Shown here: positions 16,501 through 26,397 of the stretch, piece by piece
Position numbering within the stretch: the first letter of the stretch is position 1
Layout of the letters: each line of letters begins with the position of its first letter
Assembly: GCF_027563345.1 (NCBI RefSeq)
Contig: NZ_JAMKBK010000008.1
Strand: one strand, 5' to 3'
From: Psychrobacillus psychrodurans
Lineage (GTDB): Bacteria; Bacillota; Bacilli; Bacillales_A; Planococcaceae
DNA length: 64,000 bases
Program-made: the position numbers and the translations under genes
Notes under the pieces: model-generated
The model's database searches: none
Told to the model about the DNA's origin: nothing
The model's input: only the letters and a program-made list of their open reading frames with translations

Positions 16501-19500
16501 TTAGTTTTCTTCTATTTCCTTACGGTTTTTCTTGAATAGTTTCGATAGGATTTCATAAACAATCGGTACAACTATTAACGTTAACAACGTTGAACTTGTT
16601 AAACCACCGATTACTGTAATACCAAGACCCTTCGAGATTAAACCGCCACCACCTGAACCAACAGCTAATGGAATCAATGCACCAATAGTTGCAATTGCAG
16701 TCATTAGGATTGGACGAAGACGAGTTGCCCCCGCTTCCAGAATTGCTTCACGCATACTCAGACCATCACGTTCCATATGAATGATTCGGTCTACTAGTAC
16801 AATCGCATTTGTGACTACGATACCGATTAACATGAGCATACCCATCATTACTGATACAGATATAGTTTCTTTCGCGATCAATAAACCAACGAATGAACCT
16901 ATTACTGCAAACGGTAATGAGAATAGTATAGCAAATGGTGCTACACCCTCACGGAATGTTACTACTAAGATAAAGTAAACAATTGCGATAGCCGCAAGCA
17001 TTGCTATTCCAAGCTGTGTAAATGTTTCAGTCATATCTGCTGCAACACCTGCAACACCAACTGTAACACCTTTTGGCAAGTCTAATTTATCAATTGCTTC
17101 ATCTACTTCTGATGTTGCAACTGAAATATCATCCCCAAGGATTGTTCCAGTAACAGTTGCATAGTACTCCCCTTTACTACGAGCAAGAGTATTAAGTGTT
17201 GTTCCTTCTTCTACTGTTACCAGCTCAGAAAGAGGCATTGTCGTACCCAATGCTGTAGGTACTTCTGTAGCTAAAATATCATCTACTGATTTTGGTTGTT
17301 GTGCTTTTTCCTGCTGAACAATTACATCTAACGAATTGCCATCTTTTTCAACTGTCGTCAATACTTCTTGTGTAGCTGAAGAACTTAACATCATGACAAT
17401 TTGGCCTGTTGTTAAACCATACTGAAGTAACTCATCTTGCTCTACATTGAATGTATATTCTACATAAGCATCCTCAGTACTAGAAGAAACGTCTTCTAAA
17501 CCATCATTTTTCTTCATTACATCTTCTACCATTGTTACAGCTTCATTTAGTTTGTTTAAGTCTTCACTATAGAATGTATAGCTAACTTCATTTGAAGACA
17601 TTGACATAGCGGAGAAGTTTTGGCTCTTCCACTCACCTGTTTGCCCAATATTAAATACATACTCTTCAATTTCTTCACGCACTCCTGGGAAGTCTTCCAT
17701 TTCTGGATCGAAGATAAGGTACATTAATGCACCGCCTGCTCCGCCTCCCATCATTGCAGCTGCCGGATCAGCACTATCACTATCTGTCACTGATAATTGA
17801 AGTATATCAATATCTTTACGTTTTAATAACTCTTCTTCTACCGTGGCAACATTTGCTAATGTATCATCTTTTAGCTCACCGGCTTCTGGTGTATACGTTA
17901 AATACATAACTTTTTCTTCTTCACTTCCTAAGAAGCTGAAGCCGATTAATGGCGTTAAAGCTAAGCTACCAACTAGTAAAACAATAGATACTATAGAAGT
18001 AATTATTTTATGGTTAAGCGTCCATTCCAATATACGCTTATAGCCATTAGCTAGTTTACCAACCTCTTTATGATTACTCTCATTCTTTTTACTATATAAT
18101 TTCTTCTTAAACAAGAAGTGAGATAATGCTGGAACGATTGTGATAGCCACGATCAATGATGCTCCAAGGGCAAACGTCATTGTTAAAGCAAATGGCATAA
18201 ACAATTCTCCTACCATACCACCTACAAATAATAATGGTGCAAATACTGCAACCGTAACTAGAGTAGATGACAAAATAGGTTTGAACATTTCAATTGTCGC
18301 TTCACGTACTAGCGCACGTCCCGATAACTTCTCTTCTTTTAGATGAATTCGACGATAAATATTTTCCACTACTACAATGGAGTCATCTATTACCCGTCCA
18401 ATCGCAACTGTAATAGCTCCAAGGGTCATAATATTCAACGTAATATCCATCCAGTTTAATAGTAGTAACGCCATAAAAATAGAGACTGGAATAGATATGA
18501 TTGAGATGACTGTTGATTTAAAATCACGTAAAAACAGTAATATGATTAATACTGCAATTAAACCACCAAATAATGCTTTTTCAATCATCGTGAAGACCGA
18601 TTCTTCAATTGGCTCACCTTGGTCTAGCGATATATCAATAACAAGACCATCAATATTTTTCTGCTCTTCTTTGATTAATTCTTTGACACTATTAACAACA
18701 TCAACAGTATTTGCTTGCTGTCCTTTAACAATTTGAACAGAAATTGCATCCTCTCCATTTGTACGTGAAACTGATTGAACTCTACCAACTTCTTCAATAG
18801 AAGCAATATCGCTAAGTTTCACAAATGGAGATGGGTTCGCTGCGGATGGTGTTACCGGAATAAGCATTTCCTTTAGTTCATCTGATGTCATGAACTTACC
18901 ATCTACTGAAACTGCCTCTTCGCCTTCTTCAAACTCGTATAAACCTAATGAAACCGCTAAGTCACTTGCTTGTATCATTTGTTTTACATCATCTTCTGTC
19001 AATCCAAGCTCGGTCATTTTTTCTTCGTTATACGTAAGGTTAACTTCTTCTATATGCTGTCCTGCAATAGTTGCAGAAGCTACACCATCAATTTTCTCAA
19101 TCTTAGGAACTAATAGATCTGAAACTGTAGAAGTTAACTCCACAATGTCTTCTGTCTTACTACTAACACTTAATGCTACAACTGGCATCATATTCATGCT
19201 AAGAGCAGTGACAATTGGTTCCTGTGCTCCTTCAGGTAATTTTACCGACTCTAATGCTGACTTTAATGCACGATTTGCTTCGTCCATATCCTCACCATAT
19301 TCATATTCCACTTGAATACTTGCCATATTCGAATTGGAATTAGAATAAACCGATTTTACACCCTCAAGGTTTTCTACTACTTTTTCCAAGGGCATGGATA
19401 CATCTTCCATTACCTGTTCAGGTGTTGCACCAGGATAGACATCCATTACCATTAAATACGGTATTGAAATATCTGGAATTGTTTCCATGTTCATACGTGT

Positions 19501-19590
19501 CCCTGAATAAATACCGGATACTGTGATAATAATTGTAAGTAGCCATACCGCTAATTTATTGTGCAGGACAAAATTAACTAAACCTTTCAC
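16501..19590 (-). CDS. swrC: RND-family efflux permease (SwrC/YerP type)
   Basis: A 1029-residue AcrB-like proton antiporter: helix 1 near the N-terminus, a large periplasmic-type domain (residues ~35-330), helices 2-6 with GAITVAIGRVIDDSIVVVENIYRR (the proton-relay aspartates are in this helix), a second large domain (~560-820) and helices 8-12 ending LLTLIVVPIVYEIL. Gram-positive homologues such as B. subtilis SwrC export surfactin and other amphiphiles without an outer-membrane channel. An unusual Gly/Ala-rich stretch (AAAMMGGGAGGA) sits in the second loop. It is divergent from, and probably repressed by, the TetR gene at 19690. Confidence 0.92.
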   Translation of the reverse strand: MKGLVNFVLHNKLAVWLLTIIITVSGIYSGTRMNMETIPDISIPYLMVMDVYPGATPEQVMEDVSMPLEKVVENLEGVKSVYSNSNSNMASIQVEYEYGEDMDEANRALKSALESVKLPEGAQEPIVTALSMNMMPVVALSVSSKTEDIVELTSTVSDLLVPKIEKIDGVASATIAGQHIEEVNLTYNEEKMTELGLTEDDVKQMIQASDLAVSLGLYEFEEGEEAVSVDGKFMTSDELKEMLIPVTPSAANPSPFVKLSDIASIEEVGRVQSVSRTNGEDAISVQIVKGQQANTVDVVNSVKELIKEEQKNIDGLVIDISLDQGEPIEESVFTMIEKALFGGLIAVLIILLFLRDFKSTVISIISIPVSIFMALLLLNWMDITLNIMTLGAITVAIGRVIDDSIVVVENIYRRIHLKEEKLSGRALVREATIEMFKPILSSTLVTVAVFAPLLFVGGMVGELFMPFALTMTFALGASLIVAITIVPALSHFLFKKKLYSKKNESNHKEVGKLANGYKRILEWTLNHKIITSIVSIVLLVGSLALTPLIGFSFLGSEEEKVMYLTYTPEAGELKDDTLANVATVEEELLKRKDIDILQLSVTDSDSADPAAAMMGGGAGGALMYLIFDPEMEDFPGVREEIEEYVFNIGQTGEWKSQNFSAMSMSSNEVSYTFYSEDLNKLNEAVTMVEDVMKKNDGLEDVSSSTEDAYVEYTFNVEQDELLQYGLTTGQIVMMLSSSATQEVLTTVEKDGNSLDVIVQQEKAQQPKSVDDILATEVPTALGTTMPLSELVTVEEGTTLNTLARSKGEYYATVTGTILGDDISVATSEVDEAIDKLDLPKGVTVGVAGVAADMTETFTQLGIAMLAAIAIVYFILVVTFREGVAPFAILFSLPFAVIGSFVGLLIAKETISVSVMMGMLMLIGIVVTNAIVLVDRIIHMERDGLSMREAILEAGATRLRPILMTAIATIGALIPLAVGSGGGGLISKGLGITVIGGLTSSTLLTLIVVPIVYEILSKLFKKNRKEIEEN

Positions 19591-19632
19591 TCTTACACCT
19601 ACCCCTAATTGACTTTAATTTCTCAATTACTT

Positions 19633-19661
19633 ATAATAATGACTTATTAGTCAGTTGTCAA
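19633..19661 (-). promoter_or_regulatory. swrC promoter with embedded TetR-type operator
   Basis: On the minus strand TTGACA (19661-19656), a 17-bp spacer and TATTAT (19638-19633) form a near-consensus promoter reading toward the pump. The spacer is almost wholly filled by the palindrome TGACTTATTAGTCA (19640-19653). A repressor bound there would block RNA polymerase completely. Confidence 0.7.
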
Positions 19662-19689
19662 TAATATGAACTAGGAGCGGTAGTTTCAG

Positions 19690-20538
19690 ATGGGTAAAAA
19701 ACAATTAATAATGGAAAAAGCATTAGAGCTTTTTGCACAACAAGGATTTGAACTTACTTCTGTTCAACAAATCACTGAACACTGTGGGATTTCTAAAGGT
19801 GCTTTCTATTTGTCTTTCAAATCAAAAGATGAATTGATATTAGCATTAATCGACCAATTTATGAGTCAAATGATTTCAGATACTGACTATCGGGTCACAA
19901 CCTCCCAAAACGATGAGAAAACATTATATGAATTTTACTTTACCATGTTCCAATCCACTCAAAAGCATTCCGATTTTGCAAAGATTTTGATGAAAGAACA
20001 GTCCCAATCATTTAATAAGGAGCTTGTTATAAAATTTCATTATTATGACCGATTACTAGAGAAAACTATCCTTACTTTGATGGAAAGGTTATTTGGGGAA
20101 AAGATCGAAAACACAAAACATGATTTAGTATATTGTATTAAAGGGTTCATCAGTATTTATTCGGAATTAATTCTATTCAATAATGTCCCAGTAGATTTGG
20201 ATCAGCTCGCGCAATCATTAGTGGAAAAAACAAACCTGCTTGCGACACACGCTACAATTCCATTTATCACCGAAGAAATTTTCCAGTTTAAACGGTTGAC
20301 CCATACGGAAGTAACGATTGATCAACTGCTTGAAATCTTAGAGCAGAATTTAAAAGATGTAGAGGAGCCACTTGAAAAAGAATCGCTTACCTTGCTAAAG
20401 CAACATATACTAGAGCCCTCTCTAAGCCCTGCTGTAGTAGAAGGTCTTTTAAAAAATATTCAAAGCTATCCTAGTTGCAAATGGGTTGCATTCTTACTTC
20501 GGAATTACTTCAAACTTGAAAATAATGAGGGAAGATAA
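19690..20538 (+). CDS. TetR-family repressor, probable regulator of the RND pump
   Basis: A 282-residue protein with the TetR helix-turn-helix at residues 5-50 (IMEKALELFAQQGFELTSVQQITEHCGISKGAFYLSFKSKDEL). The C-terminal part, which should bind the ligand, is longer than usual (TetR proteins are mostly ~200 residues) and unrecognised. ATG 19690 has TAGGAGCGG upstream. It is divergent from the RND permease and the palindrome in the pump promoter is the obvious operator candidate; the pump's substrate is then the likely inducer. Confidence 0.88.
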   Translation: MGKKQLIMEKALELFAQQGFELTSVQQITEHCGISKGAFYLSFKSKDELILALIDQFMSQMISDTDYRVTTSQNDEKTLYEFYFTMFQSTQKHSDFAKILMKEQSQSFNKELVIKFHYYDRLLEKTILTLMERLFGEKIENTKHDLVYCIKGFISIYSELILFNNVPVDLDQLAQSLVEKTNLLATHATIPFITEEIFQFKRLTHTEVTIDQLLEILEQNLKDVEEPLEKESLTLLKQHILEPSLSPAVVEGLLKNIQSYPSCKWVAFLLRNYFKLENNEGR

Positions 20539-20731
20539 AATAGGGACATTACCGGTAGAAATCGTCTATCTGTTTCCGCATCGTTACGCTAGATTCGAAA
20601 TATGAAATTACGTTGGAGCAAAAATCAGCATTAATTCACGTAAATATTAGTTGGTGATTATTTCAAGGTTCGTTCGTACATAAATCGGGTATTTTATAGA
20701 CAACATCACATTTATAGAGAGTTGCGATAAA

Positions 20732-21307
20732 ATGTTTGGATTTTCGGATTTACTATCTTTGGTAATTTCAGCATTTATCATTTTGCCTATAGTTGTATTT
20801 CTGCGAGAAACAGGTTACTTGATAGCAAGTGAGATTTTTGGTGTGAAGAATCCAAGACTAACTATCGGTTCTGGACCACGGGTTTTCAAGTTTTGGATAA
20901 TTGATGTTCGAAAATATTATCATCTATTTAGCTGGTTTTCATATGATTCTTTAAAAAGGAAAAGTAAGCTAGCATATATATGTCTTTACGCAGGTCCGAT
21001 CTTCATGAATCTTTCTGTGGCTCTATTATTAAATGCATTATTAGCAAACGGGTTATTAGAAGAACATAAAACGTTTTGGAATCGCTTTGTATTTTATGCT
21101 TTTTACTATGTTTTGTTTGATATTATTCCGATGAGAACAGTAAATGGCATGCCGAATAACGGACTGATTATTTATGAAATGCTTCGCTATGGAAAACGGA
21201 CTGACTTTAACCATGAACCTTTTATATACAAAACAACCGATATTGAAGAGGAATACCAAGACTCTTTAGAAGAAATAGAGGATAACAAAAAAGGTGAAGG
21301 AAGATAA
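20732..21307 (+). CDS. M50-like membrane protein with degenerate active site
   Basis: A 191-residue protein with four hydrophobic helices. The first helix ends VVFLRETGYLIASEIFGV, the position where site-2 (M50) proteases carry HEXGH: the Glu is kept but both His are replaced (Arg and Tyr). Near residue 135, FDIIPMRTVNGMPNNG resembles the NxxPxxxxDG third-ligand motif without the Asp. The C-terminal tail is acidic and soluble. It therefore looks like a catalytically dead M50 homologue; the resemblance is by eye only. The ribosome site is weak (GAGAG). The 190 bp before it shows no feature. Confidence 0.5.
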   Translation: MFGFSDLLSLVISAFIILPIVVFLRETGYLIASEIFGVKNPRLTIGSGPRVFKFWIIDVRKYYHLFSWFSYDSLKRKSKLAYICLYAGPIFMNLSVALLLNALLANGLLEEHKTFWNRFVFYAFYYVLFDIIPMRTVNGMPNNGLIIYEMLRYGKRTDFNHEPFIYKTTDIEEEYQDSLEEIEDNKKGEGR

Positions 21308-21408
21308 AGTAATTCTAAAGGGTAGATGAAGAGGGTTGCTATTTCCCGTCCTTCGTCTACCCCCTTTTATAAAGTATCTTTCATTTATCTTACCGTAAAA
21401 AAGTATTA

Positions 21409-22261
21409 CTATTTTGTTTCCAATTTCAAATGAACAGAATCTACGAGCTTCTGATAGCCTATTTCTTGATAGATTTTGTTCGATGTTGGATTGAGCATAT
21501 CTGTATATAGTACACAAAACTCGAATTCCTTCAATAACTCTTTACTCACTGTTGCAACCAATGTTCTTCCGTACCCTTTTTTTCGTTTTTCAGCGGGTGT
21601 AAAAACAAGTGAAACTGTTATCCCATTTGTTGTTGGCCTAGACTTTTTCATCATGGATACAACCTCTCCTTGGTCTTCCCAAAAGAAGACTTCCTTTCCA
21701 TCCAACATATTTTTTACACGTTTTTTTATTTCTTCTGGAGCTGTAACGGATAACCCAGTATCTTGTTCAAACTGACTGCACCATTTCTCTATAAGCTGTG
21801 CGTCACTAATCGTTGCATAACGCCATTTCCCCTGGACTCATTTCTAGTGATTCCTCTACTTGGTCCAGTCTATATAGCCCTTGATCCATCATTAAAGAAT
21901 AGTTCCCATCGGTTTTCTCCTGCCATTTTTGTGCAAACAGAACAGCCCATTCCTTCACACTAATAATTGATGCTACCGGTACGGCATGCTTGGTTAATTC
22001 AGATATACATAAATCTATGCACGTAGATATTTGATTTTCATCAACAAATATAATATTTAAAGGATGTGGTGGAGTCATTTGAAAGATTGCTAGTAATTGA
22101 CCGTTTTCTTCTATAGTTGCCATGTACGGATTTTTGTATGCACCAGCTTTTATCCCCTTCAAAACACCTAGAAACAGGCTAAATTTATCTTCATTTTCTT
22201 CCAAAAAGGGTGTTACTATTTTTGCAAATGCATCTACGTTTTCATAACGCTGAAAATTTAT
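21409..22261 (-). pseudogene. GNAT acetyltransferase, frameshifted
   Basis: Two frames together make one ~280-residue GNAT protein. The N-terminal part (from 22261 down to the stop at 21806) has ATIEENGQLLAIFQMTPPHP; the C-terminal part (21409 to about 21830) has the acetyl-CoA loop TPAEKRKKGYGRTLVATV and LYTDMLNPTSNKIYQEIGY. Removing one G from the GGGG run at 21832-21829 joins them as SPGKWRYATISDAQL. The expected start, seven bases after GGAGGG, reads ATA instead of ATG. Two separate lesions suggest real decay, not only a sequencing slip. Confidence 0.75.
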
Positions 22262-22327
22262 AAAATTGCCCTCCTTTTATCTTTGTATGTTAATATAACC
22301 TAAAACAACGCTGGAGGGGATACTTTT

Positions 22328-23080
22328 ATGAAAGTTGTTTCTATCAGAGATATCCATATAGGAAAAGGTATACCAAAAGTCATTGTCCCAATAATGGGGG
22401 ATACTCTAGAAGCGCTCCTTTTGGAAATAAAAACAATTAAACAAATAAACCTAGACATCGTCGAATGGCGTGCAGATTTGTTTGAGGATATTGAAGATTT
22501 GGCTACGGTAAAACAAACACTCTCAATCATTCGTAAAGAGCTACACTCTATACCGCTCTTATTCACTTTTAGAACCCATCGGGAGGGTGGCAACAAAACT
22601 ATTGAAGATTCGTACTACAAGAACCTTCTTGTGGAAGTGATGAAAACAGATGAAATAGATTTAGTAGACGTAGAGTTGTTTTCACCCAAAGTGACAGAAA
22701 TTATGGAGATCGCCAAAAAAAGTGATGTCGTTACCATTATGTCTAATCATGATTTCGAAAAGACTCCTGCCAAGGAAGAGATCATGTGGAGACTTAGAAG
22801 AATGCAAGAATTGGATGCACATATCACTAAAATTGCCGTAATGCCGAACAATCCAGCAGATGTTCTGACATTGCTAGAAGCGACGTATACCATGCAATCA
22901 TTGTATGCAGACCGTCCGATTATCTCCATGTCTATGGATTCTACTGGTGTCATAAGTCGATTAGCTGGAGAAATTTTTGGTTCTGCAGCAACATTCGGTG
23001 CTGGTGTAGCACCATCTGCTCCTGGTCAAATCCCAGCGAGTGATCTTAAACGTATTTTAGAATTACTACATACACAATAA
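22328..23080 (+). CDS. aroD: Type I 3-dehydroquinate dehydratase
   Basis: A 250-residue enzyme of the shikimate pathway that dehydrates 3-dehydroquinate through a Schiff base. Visible: VEWRADLF (substrate binding), FTFRTHREGG, the catalytic His141 in SNHDF, the Schiff-base Lys168 in ITKIAVMP, and C-terminal SAATFGAGVAPSAPGQI with the phosphate-free product loop. The length is standard. ATG 22328 follows GGAGGGG. It is a single gene, apart from other aro genes, as often in Bacillales. Confidence 0.95.
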   Translation: MKVVSIRDIHIGKGIPKVIVPIMGDTLEALLLEIKTIKQINLDIVEWRADLFEDIEDLATVKQTLSIIRKELHSIPLLFTFRTHREGGNKTIEDSYYKNLLVEVMKTDEIDLVDVELFSPKVTEIMEIAKKSDVVTIMSNHDFEKTPAKEEIMWRLRRMQELDAHITKIAVMPNNPADVLTLLEATYTMQSLYADRPIISMSMDSTGVISRLAGEIFGSAATFGAGVAPSAPGQIPASDLKRILELLHTQ

Positions 23081-23150
23081 CAAAAGCGAAGTGCTCTTGG
23101 ATATTGGACAGAATTAGCTAAAGCACAGGGAGGGATGCACTCCCCTCCTT

Positions 23151-23597
23151 TTATAGTAGCTGCCTTAGGCGAATCATATCTACACATGGGATACCATTTT
23201 CGATTATTTCCTCTTCATAGTGAGCTGTGAAAAAGTCTATATCCACACCGACAATTCGAAATCCACATTTTTGATAAAGAGCTAGCTGATCAATACTTGA
23301 ATTGCCTGTACCTAATTCAATGACTCTATATCCTTGTTCCTTTGCCATATTTATAGCACCTATTAAGAGCGCTTTCCCAAACCCTTTACCTCGATAATGC
23401 TCCTCTATAGCAATATTAACGAGTTCTACAGTTTCTGGTCTAGTTGAAAGTAGTACAAATACGCCTACTATTTCTCCACCTTCTTCGCCTATGTAGCATT
23501 TCCCCCGCTCTAGATATTGCTGGATAAGCTTCTTAGAAGGATCTGCCTGTAATAATAATTCTATTGGGTATGCTTCATATATTCGTCTTATTTCCAT
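23151..23597 (-). CDS. GNAT family N-acetyltransferase
   Basis: A 148-residue protein with the GNAT core: EEGGEIVGVFVLLS (strand pair), VELVNIAIEEHYRGKGFGKALL (motif A; the RGKGFG loop binds acetyl-CoA pyrophosphate), then LGTGNSSIDQLALYQKCGFRIVGVD (motif B). The C-terminal extension with FFTAHYEEEIIENGIPCVDMIRL is seen in a subset of Bacillus GNATs. The acceptor is unknown. Single gene convergent with aroD. Confidence 0.86.
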   Translation of the reverse strand: MEIRRIYEAYPIELLLQADPSKKLIQQYLERGKCYIGEEGGEIVGVFVLLSTRPETVELVNIAIEEHYRGKGFGKALLIGAINMAKEQGYRVIELGTGNSSIDQLALYQKCGFRIVGVDIDFFTAHYEEEIIENGIPCVDMIRLRQLL

Positions 23598-23726
23598 GTA
23601 ATTTCCTCTACTTTCTTTTGTAAATGTCTAATACACACTGTATCATCTCTACCTTCCTTCTTGTATACTTTTAGCATAACTCATTTTCCTAATATTACTA
23701 AGAACGTATAAAAGAGGTGGCATAAT

Positions 23727-24641
23727 TTGTTTTGGGAAGAAGTAGACGACAAAATACTATTACATACTCCATCTGGATTTAGCTTTTCTAATAATCTTCA
23801 ATATCTCTCCAGATCAACTAATGAGTGCTTATTTCATATTCAGAACAATAAAATCCGAAAAGCAATACCATTAGGAACTTGCAACCTATTAGTAGAAATC
23901 AGCGAATACAAAGATGAAATTCTAGCAATTAATTTTATAAATGATACATGTCCCGATGGTAAAAATCGCAATGAAGAGATAGTAGCCTATATAATTGAGT
24001 GGTTTGACCTCAATGCGGATTTGCAGGAATTTTATAAACTAGCCTCCAATGATCCAATATTGTCACAAGCGGCTAAAAAATTTGAAGGGCTACGCATTAT
24101 GGGTATTCCTGATTTATTTGAGGCAATGACATGGGGCATCCTAGGTCAACAGATTAACCTTACCTATGCCTATACATTGAAGCGTCGTTTAGTGGAAACT
24201 TATGGCCATTCTATTCATTTTGAAGGTCATGATTATTGGTTATTCCCTACACCTGATACTATTGCAAATCTGACCGTACATGACTTAAGTGGACTAAAAA
24301 TGACCGTAAAAAAATGTGAGTACTTAATAGATGTGGCAAACTTAATCCACAAAGGTCTACTGACAAAAGAAATGCTCTTAGCAGAAATTGATGTAAAAAG
24401 AGCTGAAAAGATTCTTACTCAAATCCAAGGGATTGGTCCGTGGACCGCTAATTATGTATTAATGCGCTGTTTAAGATTTCCTTCCGCTTTTCCTATTGAT
24501 GATGTAGGACTACATAATGCTATTAAACAGGTAACTGGCTCACCGACTAAACCTACGAGGACTGAAATTATGCAACTGGCTCAGCACTGGACCGGTTGGG
24601 AAGCATATGCAACCTTTTATTTATGGAGATTACTTTATTGA
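23727..24641 (+). CDS. alkA: DNA-3-methyladenine glycosylase II (AlkA)
   Basis: A 304-residue base-excision repair enzyme. The N-terminal ~100 residues form the AlkA_N domain; the HhH-GPD domain follows, with WGILGQQINLTYAYTLKRRLVETYG, the helix-hairpin-helix LTQIQGIGPWTANYVLMRC and catalytic Asp in FPIDDVGL. It flips out and removes alkylated purines. It starts at TTG 23727 with GAGGTGG upstream. The ATL gene at 14597 is another alkylation-damage protein in this window but not linked. The 24642-24810 gap holds only the downstream terminator. Confidence 0.92.
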   Translation: MFWEEVDDKILLHTPSGFSFSNNLQYLSRSTNECLFHIQNNKIRKAIPLGTCNLLVEISEYKDEILAINFINDTCPDGKNRNEEIVAYIIEWFDLNADLQEFYKLASNDPILSQAAKKFEGLRIMGIPDLFEAMTWGILGQQINLTYAYTLKRRLVETYGHSIHFEGHDYWLFPTPDTIANLTVHDLSGLKMTVKKCEYLIDVANLIHKGLLTKEMLLAEIDVKRAEKILTQIQGIGPWTANYVLMRCLRFPSAFPIDDVGLHNAIKQVTGSPTKPTRTEIMQLAQHWTGWEAYATFYLWRLLY

Positions 24642-24811
24642 AGGTCAAAAATTGCAGGAAGCGTCGAATTTAGATTGCCCTCCATTTGAGGTGACACTCT
24701 TATCCTTCGTTCCTCCACTCGAAACAGAAGTCAGCACTATTATTCACTCTTAAAAGTGTCGAAAACTCAGTGTTCATGATACATTTTTATATACTTCCTT
24801 ATCTTTAAATA

Positions 24812-24846
24812 AACCCCATCCTTCTCAACTAGAAAAGGATGGGGTT
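24812..24846 (-). terminator. Terminator of the secreted repeat protein
   Basis: AACCCCATCCTT (24812-24823) and AAGGATGGGGTT (24835-24846) are exact inverted copies, followed on the minus strand by TTTATTT. It lies just beyond the stop codon at 24851. Confidence 0.85.
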
Positions 24847-24850
24847 ATGA

Positions 24851-26269
24851 TTATTTTAATATATCTAGAATTTCTTCTGATACATATGTTTTCTTATCTT
24901 TTAGCACTGGTCGTTCTAAAAATAATCGCAGACTTTTATTGTAGCTGTAAATATTCATGTTACGTATAACCTTAATAGAACTATTCCCCTTTGTAAGTGT
25001 TACTGTCTTTTGTGAAGAGGCAGGATAAGACTCCACTTTATATCCAAGTTGTTCAGCCACTTGAAGAAGCGGAATCATTTTTACCCCATTTTGTATAAAA
25101 TGATCATTATTAATAATTTGTTTCAGATCGGCTGAAAGATAGTTTACAGCAACAATTTTCGTTGGAACTGTTTGGGCTGGAATGCTTTTTGTAGTGATAT
25201 TATAAAAAACAATTAGCTCTTTTCCTTCTAAATCCTTCTTAGTTATTACTTCCCCATTTTCATTAAGTATTTCAGTCTCTGTGGAAATATTTAATTTAAG
25301 CTCTCCATCTAAACTAATCATATCTTGGTCAAACTTCGACACTTTCGAGAAGCTAACTTTTTCTTTATCTTGAACAATGAGAATCTCTGGTGTTATTCTT
25401 GCTGGATATATTAAGATCATTGGCTTGTTTTTATCATAGTAAGCATCTATTTTTTGGCCCACTTGAAAGGATTCTTTTTTAACCGCTTCAGCATTGGTCC
25501 CATTTAAAAGAAGGACATTATTATCTAGTGTGAAAATAGTTGTAGTTGGCTCATCTTCTTCTGTCACTACTGTTAGTGCAACCTGATTTTTATCGTTTGT
25601 TATATCAGTAATGACACCTGAAAATTTTACGAAGTTTGAAGCTTCAACTGCTTCTTCAGCTTTTTCAGGTGAAATTGCTACTACTTTAGTTGGGGCTGTC
25701 TGAGCTGGAATGCTTTTAGTCGCCACCGTATAGAATACAATAAGCTCTTTTCCACTTAAGTCTTGTCGTTCTATTTTTTCTCCTTCAGTGTTTTCGAAAG
25801 TAGTTTTACCATCTACTTTCAGATTCAATTTATTATCTAAACTACGCAGTTCTTCATCAAACTTCCCTACTTTAACGGAACCGAAAGTTTTAGCATCATG
25901 TACGACTATTAATTCAGGAGAAATTTGCGGTGGATATATCATGATCATCGGTTTATCTTTACCATAGTAAGCATCTATTTGTTGCCCTTTTTGGAATCCC
26001 ACTTTTTCCATCTTTTTCGTTGAACCGCTAATGTATATCATTGTTTCGCTCGTTACGGTGTAAAAAGTGATCTGTGGCTCTTTGCCAGTTGTTTCTACCG
26101 TCAATGTAACAGTGTCCTTTTTTTCTTCTACATTTGTTATAATCCCAGAACCTTTTACAAAGTTAGTTGCTTCGATTTTCGCATCGTCACTTTTCGCATA
26201 TACTGATCCTTGGCTCCATCCTAGCCCTAGCATTAAAATCATTGCGAAAACTCCAAAAATTTTCTTCAT
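24851..26269 (-). CDS. Secreted protein with two tandem domains and a copper amine oxidase-like C-terminal domain
   Basis: About 472 residues with a signal peptide (cleavage likely after SVYA). Two copies of a ~170-residue module follow, each starting NFVKxSGxIT and containing GQ(Q/K)IDAYY, KPMIxIYP and KELIVFYxxxTKSIPAQTxPTK; they cover roughly residues 37-205 and 210-385. The last ~85 residues, VKMIPLLQVAEQLGYKV onward, match the small copper_amine_oxidN1 domain common in Bacillales secreted proteins. ATG 26269 has AAGGAGA upstream. Exported, function unknown; the duplication is internal and recent enough to be obvious. Confidence 0.8.
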   Translation of the reverse strand: MKKIFGVFAMILMLGLGWSQGSVYAKSDDAKIEATNFVKGSGIITNVEEKKDTVTLTVETTGKEPQITFYTVTSETMIYISGSTKKMEKVGFQKGQQIDAYYGKDKPMIMIYPPQISPELIVVHDAKTFGSVKVGKFDEELRSLDNKLNLKVDGKTTFENTEGEKIERQDLSGKELIVFYTVATKSIPAQTAPTKVVAISPEKAEEAVEASNFVKFSGVITDITNDKNQVALTVVTEEDEPTTTIFTLDNNVLLLNGTNAEAVKKESFQVGQKIDAYYDKNKPMILIYPARITPEILIVQDKEKVSFSKVSKFDQDMISLDGELKLNISTETEILNENGEVITKKDLEGKELIVFYNITTKSIPAQTVPTKIVAVNYLSADLKQIINNDHFIQNGVKMIPLLQVAEQLGYKVESYPASSQKTVTLTKGNSSIKVIRNMNIYSYNKSLRLFLERPVLKDKKTYVSEEILDILK

Positions 26270-26397
26270 CAAATCTCTCCTTTTTTTGCTTCTCTTTCCA
26301 TTTGACGGGCCTATTTACAAAAACGTTACAATTTTTTTGAAACATTCTTAAATTTGATTCGTATAAAGTGTAAAGAGAAAAAGATAGGAGTTTGAAT

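Noticed and set aside
18377..18736. 119-residue frame antisense to the RND pump
   Set aside because: It lies fully inside the pump gene, opposite strand, with no ribosome site; several other antisense frames there are of the same kind.
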